Source: Oscillospiraceae bacterium
GTDB lineage: Bacteria; Bacillota; Clostridia; Oscillospirales; Oscillospiraceae
Direction: 5' to 3'
DNA: 37,927 nt
Assembly (NCBI GenBank): GCA_902761635.1
Contig: CACWLG010000038.1
Span: 1 to 37,927, forward strand
Shown here: positions 1-7,993 of the stretch, piece after piece
Position numbering within the stretch: position 1 is the stretch's first letter
How the letters are laid out: each line of letters begins with the position of its first letter
Notes under the pieces: model-generated
Databases searched by the model: none
The model's input: only the letters and a program-made list of their open reading frames with translations
Told to the model about the DNA's origin: nothing
Translations under genes and position numbers: made by a program

Positions 1-126
1 AGCTCCTTTTGTTAGTTTGGTGGTGTGGTAGCTTCATTCTAACAAACTCAACCGCTTTTTTCTATTCCCTTAGTCTCACATCTATTGTAACGCTACAGCG
101 GGCAGCGAAAAAATATGCATGCTCTC

Positions 127-154
127 TTGACAAAAATTCAGGTCCGGATATAAT
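127..154 (+). promoter_or_regulatory. Sigma-A promoter for the NhaC antiporter gene
   Basis: A perfect TTGACA (127-132) and a perfect TATAAT (149-154) are separated by 16 bp. The start codon at 190 lies about 35 bp downstream, behind AGGAGG at 175-180. Nothing else recognisable occupies bases 1-126, except a weak inverted repeat TTTGTTAG/CTAACAAA (8-15 and 39-46) that could be the tail of an upstream terminator. Confidence 0.85.
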
Positions 155-189
155 GAGGGGCGATTTCTTTTTTCAGGAGGAACAACATA

Positions 190-1686
190 ATGGCTGGAAC
201 CTTCTGGGCTCTTGTGCCGCCCATCGTGGCCATCGTCCTGGCCCTCATCACCAAAGAAACCTACTCGTCCCTATTCATCGGCATCGTGGTCGGCTCGCTC
301 TTTGTGGGCGGCTTCAACCTCGTCAATTCCCTGGACGTCATGATCAACGACGGCTTCATCGGCGCCATTGCCGACGGCTGGAATGCGGGCATCTTCATGT
401 TCCTTGTCCTGCTGGGCATCATGGTAGCGCTGGTCAACGCCGCCGGCGGCTCCGCCGCCTTCGGGCGCTGGGCCGTCAAGCACGTGCACTCCCGCGTGGG
501 CGCCATGCTCGCGACCTTCCTGCTGGGCGTGCTGATTTTCATTGACGACTATTTCAACTGCCTGACGGTCGGCTCGGTCATGCGTCCCGTCACCGACAGC
601 CACAAGATCTCGAGAGCGAAGCTTGCGTACATCATCGACGCCACCGCCGCTCCCGTGTGCATGATCGCCCCGGTCTCCTCCTGGGCGGCTGCCGTCTCCG
701 CCACGGCGCAGGATCTGGACTCCGGCATCTCCGGCATCCAGCTCTTTATCCGGGCCATCCCCTATAACTTCTACTCCCTGCTGACCATCATCTTCGTCAT
801 CGCCCTGGCCATCATGGACTTTGACTACGGCCCCATGGCCAAGGCGGAGCTGCGCGCCGCTCAGGGCGAGACCGGCTCTCTCGGCAACGAGAACGAGCAG
901 AATGTCCCCGGCGCATCCATCTGGGACATGCTGATCCCGGTCATTGCCCTCATCGTCAGCTGCATCGCGGGCATGATGTATGTCGGCGGCTACTGGTCCG
1001 GCGCAAGCCTCATCGACTCCTTCGCCGATACCGACGCCTCCGTCGGTCTCCCCTGGGGCAGCATCATCGCCGTCATCTTCACCTTTATCTATCTGCTGTG
1101 CCGCCGCGTCATCACCTTCAAGGACGCCACCGGCTGCATCACCAAGGGCTTCATCGCCATGGTGCCCGCCATGCTGATTCTGACCTTTGCCCTGACGCTG
1201 AAGAACATCACGGGTCTTCTGGGCGCTGCCGACTACGTGGCCGGTCTTGTGGAGGGTGCAGCCTCGGGTCTGTTCTCCATGCTGCCCGCCGTGATCTTCC
1301 TTGTGGCACTTGGCCTTGCCTTCTCCACCGGTACAAGCTGGGGCACCTTCGGCATCCTGATCCCGATCGTGCTGCCCGTCTTCAAGAACAGCCCCGAGCT
1401 TCTCATGATCGGCATCTCCGCCTGCCTTGCGGGCGCCGTCTGCGGCGACCACTGCTCGCCCATCTCCGACACGACCATCATGGCCTCTGCCGGCGCAAAT
1501 GTGGACCACATCCAGCACGTGTCCACGCAGCTTCCCTACGCCCTCACGGTTGCGGGCATCAGCTTTGTCTGCTACATTATAGCAGGCTTTGCCAGAAACG
1601 CCGCCATCTGCCTTGCAGTCGGTGCCGTCCTTGTGCTTGCGACTCTCTTCATCCTGCGCTCCCGCCAGACGAAGGTGAAAGCGTAA
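190..1686 (+). CDS. Na+/H+ antiporter, NhaC family
   Basis: This 498-residue protein is hydrophobic throughout, with about 11-12 predicted membrane helices, and fits the NhaC-type antiporter family that exchanges sodium (or in relatives malate/lactate) for protons across the cytoplasmic membrane. Family-like features are the N-terminal helix run starting MAGTFWALVPPIVAIVLAL, the polar intramembrane segment FIDDYFNCLTVGSVMRP near residue 120, and the late segment GDHCSPISDTTIMAS near residue 420. AGGAGG lies 9 bp before the ATG, which fixes the start. The gene is monocistronic, with its own strong promoter and a hairpin terminator after the stop. The transported substrate cannot be told from sequence; sodium/proton exchange is the family default. 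Confidence 0.9.
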   Translation: MAGTFWALVPPIVAIVLALITKETYSSLFIGIVVGSLFVGGFNLVNSLDVMINDGFIGAIADGWNAGIFMFLVLLGIMVALVNAAGGSAAFGRWAVKHVHSRVGAMLATFLLGVLIFIDDYFNCLTVGSVMRPVTDSHKISRAKLAYIIDATAAPVCMIAPVSSWAAAVSATAQDLDSGISGIQLFIRAIPYNFYSLLTIIFVIALAIMDFDYGPMAKAELRAAQGETGSLGNENEQNVPGASIWDMLIPVIALIVSCIAGMMYVGGYWSGASLIDSFADTDASVGLPWGSIIAVIFTFIYLLCRRVITFKDATGCITKGFIAMVPAMLILTFALTLKNITGLLGAADYVAGLVEGAASGLFSMLPAVIFLVALGLAFSTGTSWGTFGILIPIVLPVFKNSPELLMIGISACLAGAVCGDHCSPISDTTIMASAGANVDHIQHVSTQLPYALTVAGISFVCYIIAGFARNAAICLAVGAVLVLATLFILRSRQTKVKA

Positions 1687-1694
1687 GCAAACCC

Positions 1695-1744
1695 AAAGAA
1701 AAGCATCGGTCAGATCCAAACGGACCTGGCCGATGCTTTTCTTT
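1695..1744. terminator. Bidirectional terminator between convergent genes
   Basis: A 15-bp perfect inverted repeat (1695-1709 with 1730-1744; arms AAAGAAAAGCATCGG and its complement) continues inward through GGTCAGATCC/GGACCTGGCC with one wobble and one mismatch, closing on a short AAAC loop. A-rich and T-rich flanks give a U-tract on either strand, so it can end both nhaC (+) and the glycosyltransferase gene (-), whose stop codon begins 2 bp away. Confidence 0.9.
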
Positions 1745-1746
1745 GC

Positions 1747-3279
1747 CTATCGCCACAGGACATCGAAGCAGCCGTGGCGTTCCACGGAGAAGCCCCGCCG
1801 GATCAAGTCTTCGGTGGACGCGCCGTTCCAGAGTACATAGACGCCGAACATATCTGTCGGCGGGGCGGCATCCTCACAGTAGACAAAGCGCCCGAAGCGC
1901 AGGGGGCTCAGATACGCAGCGGGGTAAACGGCGTATTCCACGCTGTCGTGAAACGCCTGCGGGGGCAGCTCTGCCTTGAGCAGCAGCTTGGGATAGGACA
2001 GGGCCTTCGTGACATAGACCGTTCCCTCATGGCCGAGGGCGGCATCCAGCGCCTCCTCCCAGCCGAGGGTGAACTCCCCGTTTAGGGACGTGCTGTAATC
2101 CGTAAAATAATAGCGCGCGAAAAAGCCGAAGAACACGAGCAGCACCGCCAGCAGCGCGGGGGCTGCGGCGCCGGCACAGCGGCCCGTGAGCCGAAGCGCC
2201 GTTTCCATGCCGAGCCCCACGGTCAGGCCGACGGGCATGAGCAGGAAGTTCATGCGGTTGACGTTCACGGAGATGAGGGCCGCGAGCACAAGCCCCGCAA
2301 AAAGCCAGATCAGAAGCAGCACCGCCGGGTCAAACTGCCGCGACCGCAGGGATTTACCCGTGCGCCAGAGCAGCGCCCCAAGGCCCGGAAGTCCGAAGGC
2401 CGGCAGCACCACGGGGTAGAAAAGCCCGTAGAGCCCGGGGCTGTTCCACTTGAGCTCGTCCGACTGCCGCAGGAGGATACCCAGCATGGTTTTGAGATTC
2501 TCCGGTACATTATGGAGCGAAATTTCTCCCGACCGCGCCGCCACAAGCTTCGGCACTGAGAAGGGGCCGATGGAAAACTCGTCCACGACTCCGTAGTTCA
2601 CCGCGAGAAACGCCACAAGCGGCAGGGCCAGCACTGCAAGCAGCAGGCCCGCAGGCAGCAGGAAGCGGTCAAGGCGCGGCCTTGCGCAGAGGAGCATCAG
2701 CCCCAGCAGCCCCGGCATCACCGGCCAGATGGCAGAGTAGGCATAGAGGGCAAGGCCATAGCACAGGGCCGAGAGCGGCAGGAAGCGTCCGTCCTCCCGC
2801 CCCTTCAGGAAAAAGCAGAGGCCTAAAAGCAGCAGGTTCGGGGCCATGTTGGACTCCAGCGCCCAGCGGGAGAGCATGATGTGCCAGGGGCAGAGCGCCA
2901 GCACCGCAAGGGTGCAGAAGCCGCCGCGCCTGCCCGCCATACGATGACCGACGGAGAAGGCCGCAGGCAGCGCCGCGAGACCCAGCAGAAGCTGCGGCAG
3001 GCGGATGACCCAGGTCTTCACCCCGAAGACGGCGAGGAAGGGGATCATCAGGTAGCTTTCCAGCGCGTTCATGCCGCTGCCCCAGGCGGTGAGATAGACC
3101 GGCCAGGCGTGCAGAGAGCTGTCCTGCCCATAGTGCAGCAGGGCCCAGGACTCATAGGCGGCAAAGGCCTCATCCTGATTGAGCCCCGGCGGCACGGAGC
3201 CGTAGCGGTACACCCGCGCAAAAAGCCCCAGAGCCAGCAGGACGAAGAATATACATTTTTCCGTTTTGGTAAGCTTCAT
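1747..3279 (-). CDS. GT39/ArnT-like membrane glycosyltransferase
   Basis: This 510-residue polytopic membrane protein resembles the PMT_2/GT39 (GT-C fold) group, which transfer sugars from polyprenyl-phosphate donors on the outer face of the cytoplasmic membrane. After the first helix (MKLTKTEKCIFFVLLALGLF) comes a loop with NQDEAFAAYE, the acidic pair expected at a GT-C catalytic site. About ten further helices follow, then a soluble C-terminal segment from about residue 410. The start is the ATG at 3279, not an upstream in-frame codon: it overlaps the preceding gene's stop as ATGA and has AAGGA just before it, implying translational coupling. Donor and acceptor are unknown. It could modify teichoic acid, a lipid or a surface protein. 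Confidence 0.8.
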   Translation of the reverse strand: MKLTKTEKCIFFVLLALGLFARVYRYGSVPPGLNQDEAFAAYESWALLHYGQDSSLHAWPVYLTAWGSGMNALESYLMIPFLAVFGVKTWVIRLPQLLLGLAALPAAFSVGHRMAGRRGGFCTLAVLALCPWHIMLSRWALESNMAPNLLLLGLCFFLKGREDGRFLPLSALCYGLALYAYSAIWPVMPGLLGLMLLCARPRLDRFLLPAGLLLAVLALPLVAFLAVNYGVVDEFSIGPFSVPKLVAARSGEISLHNVPENLKTMLGILLRQSDELKWNSPGLYGLFYPVVLPAFGLPGLGALLWRTGKSLRSRQFDPAVLLLIWLFAGLVLAALISVNVNRMNFLLMPVGLTVGLGMETALRLTGRCAGAAAPALLAVLLVFFGFFARYYFTDYSTSLNGEFTLGWEEALDAALGHEGTVYVTKALSYPKLLLKAELPPQAFHDSVEYAVYPAAYLSPLRFGRFVYCEDAAPPTDMFGVYVLWNGASTEDLIRRGFSVERHGCFDVLWR

Positions 3280-4901
3280 TTTCCTTCCGTGTGAAGTTGA
3301 TAATACAGTTTTAAACTCCAAACTCCCGACTCTTTCATCACGGCCTCGGCGCACCGCAGCCCGTCCACTGCGGCGGAGGTGATGCCGCCGGCGTAGCCCG
3401 CCCCCTCGCCGCAGGGGTAGAGGCCGGGCAGGGATGGGCTCTGCAGATCCTCATCCCGCAGGATGCGCACCGGGGAGGAGGATCTTGTCTCCGGCCCGGT
3501 GAGCACCGCCTCGGGATCGTCAAAGCCCCGGAGCTTTTTGCCGAGCGCCGGGATCGCATTCTGCATCACGTCTGTGATACGCGCAGGCAGAATCTCCCGG
3601 AGATCACCCCAGTGCACACCAGGCTCATAGCTTGGTACAACGGAACCGGGCCCCGTGCTGGGGCGGTTTTCAAGAAAGTCCCCCACGAGCTGGGCAGGGG
3701 CATTGTACGAGTCTGTACAGGCATAGGCCGCCCGCTCGATCTCCCGCTGCCAGCGCATCCCGGCCAGGACCCCCTCGCCGGGGAAATCCTCCGTGTGCAG
3801 GGTGACGAGCAGGGCAGCGTTGGCGTTTTCGCCGTCGCGTTTGGAGTAGCTCATGCCGTTGGTGACCACGCCGCCCGCCTCCGAGGCCGCGGCGAAGACC
3901 TTGCCGCCGGGGCACATGCAGAAGGTGTAGGCGCTTGTGCCGTCCGGCAGATGGACATTCAGGCTGTAGTCCGCCGGGGGCAGCTCCCCGCGCGCCCGCC
4001 CATACTGGGCAAGGTCGATCGCCGCCTGCTTATGCTCGATGCGCACCCCCATGGAAAAGGGCTTGCGCTCCATGGCGATGCCGGTCTCGTACAGCCAGGT
4101 GAAGCTGTCCCGGGCGGAGTGGCCGATGGCGAGGATGAGCTGCCGGCAGGGAAGCGTCTCCGTCACGCCTGCACGGGTGATCCTTGCCCCGCAGAGGGCG
4201 CCGTTTTCCATGACGAGGCCGTCAAGCCGCGTCTCAAAGCGCACTTCCCCGCCGAGAGCGAGGATCTCCTCCCGGATCTTTTTCACCACGTCCACCAGCA
4301 CGTCGGTGCCGATGTGGGGCTTTGCGTCAAAGATCACGCTCTCCGGCGCGCCGTGGGCGGCAAACTCTTTCAGCACCCAGAACATGCGCTTGTCGTGGGT
4401 GCCCGTGTTGAGCTTCCCGTCCGAGAAGGTGCCGGCCCCGCCCTCGCCGAACTGGACGTTGGACTCCGGGTCCAGCACCCCGCCCCTGCGAAAGGCCTCG
4501 ACCGCGGCGGCGCGCTGTTCGACCGCCTGACCGCGCTCGAGGACGATGGGCTTTGTCCCGGCCCTGGCCAGCACCAGCGCCGCGAACATGCCCGCCGGGC
4601 CGAAGCCCACGACCACGGGCCGCTCCGCCGTTTTGACCGTCGGGATCTCATAGACCGGCGGCGTATAAGGCGCCGCGTCCTTCCCCGCCCTCTGCAGAGC
4701 CTTGTCCTCCCCGCGCCGGAGTGTCACGGCGGCGGAGCAGGTATAGTGAATGTCGTTTTTCTTCCGCGCGTCCAGGGAGCGCTTCACGGGAGCGCATTCC
4801 GTGATCTCGCTCTCCGCGACGCGCAGCTTTTTTGCCGCCTTTTGCCGCAGAGCCTCCAGCGGCTCGCCCGGTTCAAGGCGGAGATTGCGTACCAGGATCA
4901 T
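3276..4901 (-). CDS. FAD-dependent dehydrogenase-like protein (NAD(FAD)-utilizing family)
   Basis: This 541-residue flavoprotein has an N-terminal ~90-residue domain (MILVRNLRLEPGEP...), then a dinucleotide-binding site GFGPAG at 99-104 and an acidic residue ending the second strand (IVLERG). The signature FGEGGAGTFSDGKLNTG at about 151-167 and a C-terminal FAD contact (PCGEGAGYAGG) are typical of a widespread, poorly characterised family of FAD-dependent oxidoreductases. The substrate is not known. The chosen ATG overlaps the upstream gene's stop by ATGA and has GGGAGG in front; an earlier in-frame start would overlap more and lacks this site. It is the middle gene of a three-gene coupled unit. 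Confidence 0.85.
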   Translation of the reverse strand: MILVRNLRLEPGEPLEALRQKAAKKLRVAESEITECAPVKRSLDARKKNDIHYTCSAAVTLRRGEDKALQRAGKDAAPYTPPVYEIPTVKTAERPVVVGFGPAGMFAALVLARAGTKPIVLERGQAVEQRAAAVEAFRRGGVLDPESNVQFGEGGAGTFSDGKLNTGTHDKRMFWVLKEFAAHGAPESVIFDAKPHIGTDVLVDVVKKIREEILALGGEVRFETRLDGLVMENGALCGARITRAGVTETLPCRQLILAIGHSARDSFTWLYETGIAMERKPFSMGVRIEHKQAAIDLAQYGRARGELPPADYSLNVHLPDGTSAYTFCMCPGGKVFAAASEAGGVVTNGMSYSKRDGENANAALLVTLHTEDFPGEGVLAGMRWQREIERAAYACTDSYNAPAQLVGDFLENRPSTGPGSVVPSYEPGVHWGDLREILPARITDVMQNAIPALGKKLRGFDDPEAVLTGPETRSSSPVRILRDEDLQSPSLPGLYPCGEGAGYAGGITSAAVDGLRCAEAVMKESGVWSLKLYYQLHTEGK

Positions 4902-6109
4902 GTGCCGAGCCTCCCTGCCATCCGTCCGCTTGCCCAGGCCCACTGTAAATTATAGCCGCCGCAGTCGCCGTCGATATCCAGCACCTCCCCGCAGGCGAAG
5001 AGGCCGGGGACAAACCAGCTCTCCAGCGTCTCGGGGTTGAAGCCGGAGGTCTTCACGCCGCCCGCCGTGACCTGGGCCTTGTCAAAGCCCTCCGTCCCGC
5101 GCAGGGCCAGGCGGAAGTCCTTGCAGGCCGAAGCGAGCCTTTGCAGCGCCTCGTCGCCCAGCGTATGCAGCGGGGCGTTCGCGTCCAGTCCCGCGTATTT
5201 GACCAGCATCCGTCCGAGACGGTTGTGGACGATGCCCGTCAGCATGTCCCCGGTCGGGAGATCGGGCAGATTCGCCCGGCGGGATTTTAACAGCTCGAGG
5301 ACGGCAGCCTCGCCGTATTCTCTCAGAAAATCCGCCGCGAGGACGAGACCCTTGCCGCCCGTGGCGACGGCGCGGGAGAGGTCGAAGACCGCCGGACCGG
5401 AGACGCCCGTCTCCGTAAACTGTAATTCTCCCGCGCTTTCGGCGAGGGCTTCCCCGCCTGCGTACAGCTTCAGGGCGCAGTCGGCCCGCACCCCCTTGAG
5501 GGCGCGGGGATAGTCCGGCGCGGTGAGAAGCTGCACCAGCGAGGGATAGAGCGCCGTGCGCTTGTGGCCCAGGGCTTTCAAAAGCTCATACCCGTCCATC
5601 ACGCCGCCGAGCTTCTCGCCCGCCGCGCCCCCGCAGGCAACGATCAGCTTATCGGCATGCAGCGTTTCGGGTTCGGTGACGACGGTGAAGCCCTGCTTTT
5701 CCCGGCGGATTTCCCGCGCGGGACTGGCGGCCTTCAGCTCCACGCCCCGGGCTTCGAGGGCAAAGCGCAGCACGTCCACCACGCTGTTGGCGGAGTCGGA
5801 CAGGGGATAGACCCGCCTGCCGTACTCTTCAACAGTCACAAGACCAAGCTCATGGAAGAAGTCCAGCGCCGCCTCCGGCGGGAAAGCCGCGAGAGCGGGC
5901 GCGGCAAAATCCCGCTCCGCCCCGTGGTAATGCTCTATTGTCGCGCCGGTGTTGGTGAGGTTGCAGCGCCCGTTGCCGGTAGCCAGCAGCTTGCGCCCGA
6001 CGCGCTGCTGCCGTTCAAGCAGCACCACGCGCCGCCCCGGCATCTCCGCTGCCGTCAGCGCGGCCATCATGCCGGACGCCCCGGCGCCGATGATGATTAC
6101 AGTTTGCAT
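4898..6109 (-). CDS. BaiN/HI0933-family FAD-dependent oxidoreductase
   Basis: This 403-residue flavoprotein has the FAD-binding motif GAGASG at 8-13 and the family hallmark GRKLLATGNGRCNLTN at 38-53. The C-terminus carries GLFACGEVLDIDGDCGGYN, which closes the FAD site, and AWASGRMAG. The HI0933 family includes BaiN, reported in bile-acid 7-dehydroxylating clostridia, but most members are of unknown role, so no pathway is assigned. AAGGGA lies before the ATG. It is the first gene of a unit in which each following start overlaps the previous stop (BaiN-like, FAD dehydrogenase-like, GT39-like). A weak CATAAT box lies in the 49-bp gap upstream; read-through from the asparaginase operon is equally possible. 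Confidence 0.88.
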   Translation of the reverse strand: MQTVIIIGAGASGMMAALTAAEMPGRRVVLLERQQRVGRKLLATGNGRCNLTNTGATIEHYHGAERDFAAPALAAFPPEAALDFFHELGLVTVEEYGRRVYPLSDSANSVVDVLRFALEARGVELKAASPAREIRREKQGFTVVTEPETLHADKLIVACGGAAGEKLGGVMDGYELLKALGHKRTALYPSLVQLLTAPDYPRALKGVRADCALKLYAGGEALAESAGELQFTETGVSGPAVFDLSRAVATGGKGLVLAADFLREYGEAAVLELLKSRRANLPDLPTGDMLTGIVHNRLGRMLVKYAGLDANAPLHTLGDEALQRLASACKDFRLALRGTEGFDKAQVTAGGVKTSGFNPETLESWFVPGLFACGEVLDIDGDCGGYNLQWAWASGRMAGRLGT

Positions 6110-6158
6110 ATTGATTCCCTTTTTCTATTATGTTTGGGGTCGGCGTGTCGCTAAAAAT

Positions 6159-6818
6159 TTACCGCAGGCCCAGCCGGAGGGCGAGGCTGTCCAGACTGGC
6201 GAGATGGCCTTTCAGATGCTCCTTGCCGCCCTTGCGGTATTCGTCAAGGACGCCTTGATAATACTGTTCAAACAGCACCTTCGCCTCCCTCGACTGACCC
6301 CGGCGTCCATAGATCATGGCCTCTTCCAGCGGGATGAGGTGGCGGTATATCATATCAAATCGCGGATAGTCCCGGCGGCGCAGAAGGATCGCCTCACGGG
6401 AATCAAGAGCGTCAAACACCGGCAAAACCTTGGTTTCAATGTCCCGCGTGATTTCTGCTTCAATCCTGTCAATATCTCCCCGAAGGTCGAAATTTGCTGC
6501 TTCTTCCCCGTCGCTCTCTCCCAGGCGGGAGCGGATATTGCACTCATATTCGTGGTAATATTTCTTCGGCTTTTCTGTCGGCGTAAAGCTTTTCTCAAAG
6601 CACTCCGGAACGCGGATGCCGAGATTGACCGTCATCATGTGCGTCATATTCAGATAAGCCTGGCCGCATTGAAAGCTGATGACCTGGGAGATGTCCCCGG
6701 AGACAAAGCGGTGCAGCGACCGTCCGTGCCTGCGAAAGCCGCAGGGCTTCACGAGCTGATACACGCCCGCCTCGATCCGATCAATTTTCAGGATGATTTC
6801 GGATTTTTCCTTTTCCAT
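6159..6818 (-). CDS. DUF4304 domain protein
   Basis: This 219-residue soluble protein matches the DUF4304 pattern: a 'full-length of unknown chain' opening (LVKPCGFRRHGRSLHRF), the strand GDISQVISFQCGQ and MTVNLGIRVPE, followed by a charged helical C-terminal half. The biochemical role of DUF4304 is unknown. The ATG at 6818 is preferred over a GTG five codons earlier because GGAG stands 9 bp before it. It begins 22 bp after the asparaginase stop, so it is probably cotranscribed with that gene. Parts of the gene, especially around 6540-6660, are noticeably richer in A and T than the neighbours, hinting at a different origin or relaxed composition. Confidence 0.7.
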   Translation of the reverse strand: MEKEKSEIILKIDRIEAGVYQLVKPCGFRRHGRSLHRFVSGDISQVISFQCGQAYLNMTHMMTVNLGIRVPECFEKSFTPTEKPKKYYHEYECNIRSRLGESDGEEAANFDLRGDIDRIEAEITRDIETKVLPVFDALDSREAILLRRRDYPRFDMIYRHLIPLEEAMIYGRRGQSREAKVLFEQYYQGVLDEYRKGGKEHLKGHLASLDSLALRLGLR

Positions 6819-6839
6819 ATCTCCACACTCCACACTGAG

Positions 6840-7838
6840 TTACGGGCTTCTCAGCATATCGTGCGCCACAGGGGTGTAGAAGAGCTTCGTCACCTCGCGC
6901 GGCTCCTTCGTCTGGCCGAGAATCCACATCATTTTGGCGTAGAGGGACTCGCTCGTCATGTCATAGCCCTCGAGCACCAGGGGATTCTGCTTGAGGCTGT
7001 GACCCACGGAGTAGACCGAGAGATCCGAGCCCTCGTTCTGCACCTGGGTGGTGACGACGATGAACTTGCCTGCCGCCGTGTGCTTTTCCACCAGGCGGAG
7101 GATGCGGTCATCCTCGTATGCGGGAAGGCCGCCGACGCCGAAGCACTCCATGATGAGCGCGTCGTTTCGCTCCAGAAGGAAGTCCAGCACCGCAGGGTCA
7201 AGGCCCGGCACCATTTTAACAAGCGCCACCTTCTCATCCAGCACATCGAAAAAACGCGGGGCGTAGAAGGCGTCCGGCGCGATGTAGCGCACCAGATGAT
7301 GGTCCAGCAGGATGCCCACGTCGGGGTAGTTGATGCTGGAGAAGGCCGCGAAGCTCTTCGAGCAGGTCTTGCGCGCGTGGGTGCCGAGGATCACGCGCCC
7401 GCTGAAGACAATGTTCACGCCCGCAAGAAGCCCGGAGGCGGCGCAGACAAAGGCGTCGGTCAGGTTCAGCTTGGAGTCGGTGGAGTCGTAGTTGATGGGC
7501 TTTTGCGCCCCGGTGATCATGATGGCCTTGTCCGCCCCCTGCACCAGATAGCTCAGGGCCGCCGCGGTATAGGCCATGGTGTCGGTGCCGTGGCTGATGA
7601 CAAAGCCGTCGTACTCGTCATAGGCCTTCCGGATGGCCGCGGCGGTTTTGACCCAGTGGGCCGGTGTGATGTTGGTGGAGTCCAGAGAAAAAAGATTCAC
7701 GCAGTCCACATGGCAGAGATCCCGGATCGCCGGCACACAGCGCAGAAGCTGTGCCGGGCTGAGCTCCGGTGCAAGGCCGTCCGGCGTCATCTCCGAGGCG
7801 ATGGTCCCGCCGGTCCCGATCATGAGGATGTTTTTCAT
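6840..7838 (-). CDS. ansA: L-asparaginase, type I (cytoplasmic)
   Basis: This 332-residue enzyme hydrolyses L-asparagine to aspartate and ammonia. It carries both family signatures: GTGGTIAS at 8-15 with the nucleophile Thr12, and SHGTDTM at 82-88 with Thr85 and Asp86. The usual catalytic Lys lies in GTHARKTCSK. There is no signal peptide, so a cytoplasmic type I enzyme is likely. GGAGA precedes the ATG by about 9 bp. It is the first gene of a short unit with the DUF4304 gene and has its own promoter, divergent from the CotH gene. Confidence 0.92.
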   Translation of the reverse strand: MKNILMIGTGGTIASEMTPDGLAPELSPAQLLRCVPAIRDLCHVDCVNLFSLDSTNITPAHWVKTAAAIRKAYDEYDGFVISHGTDTMAYTAAALSYLVQGADKAIMITGAQKPINYDSTDSKLNLTDAFVCAASGLLAGVNIVFSGRVILGTHARKTCSKSFAAFSSINYPDVGILLDHHLVRYIAPDAFYAPRFFDVLDEKVALVKMVPGLDPAVLDFLLERNDALIMECFGVGGLPAYEDDRILRLVEKHTAAGKFIVVTTQVQNEGSDLSVYSVGHSLKQNPLVLEGYDMTSESLYAKMMWILGQTKEPREVTKLFYTPVAHDMLRSP

Positions 7839-7873
7839 GGCTTCACTCTCCGTATTTCGCTTTTCTTTTTCTC

Positions 7874-7902
7874 ATTATACCCTCTTCCCAGATTTTGCAC
7901 AA
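7874..7902 (-). promoter_or_regulatory. Putative promoter of the asparaginase gene
   Basis: Reading the minus strand, TTGTGC (7902-7897) and a perfect TATAAT (7879-7874) are separated by 17 bp, about 35 bp ahead of the ansA start. The -35 box is poor and the -10 box is perfect. Confidence 0.6.
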
Positions 7903-7911
7903 GCATTGTAT

Positions 7912-7941
7912 TTGACAGAGAAGCGCTCCGCGCGGTATAAT
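7912..7941 (+). promoter_or_regulatory. Sigma-A promoter for the CotH/lamin-tail gene
   Basis: A perfect TTGACA (7912-7917) and a perfect TATAAT (7936-7941) are separated by 18 bp and lie about 50 bp before the start at 7994. It is divergent from the asparaginase promoter, and the two -35 boxes are only about 10 bp apart. Confidence 0.85.
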
Positions 7942-7993
7942 TATTTAATACGTATTGTTTTTCACCGACTGTCGATTGTTTCCGGAGGTGCCC

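Noticed and set aside
1-126. Riboswitch or RNA gene before nhaC
   Set aside because: Only a weak 8-bp inverted repeat with a 23-base loop is present, and it lies upstream of the promoter, so it is not part of the nhaC leader.
271-1719. Long minus-strand reading frame opposite the nhaC gene
   Set aside because: Its translation is low-complexity (Gly, Asp, His rich) with no domain, and nhaC on the plus strand has promoter, ribosome binding site, membrane helices and terminator. High GC produces long antisense frames here.
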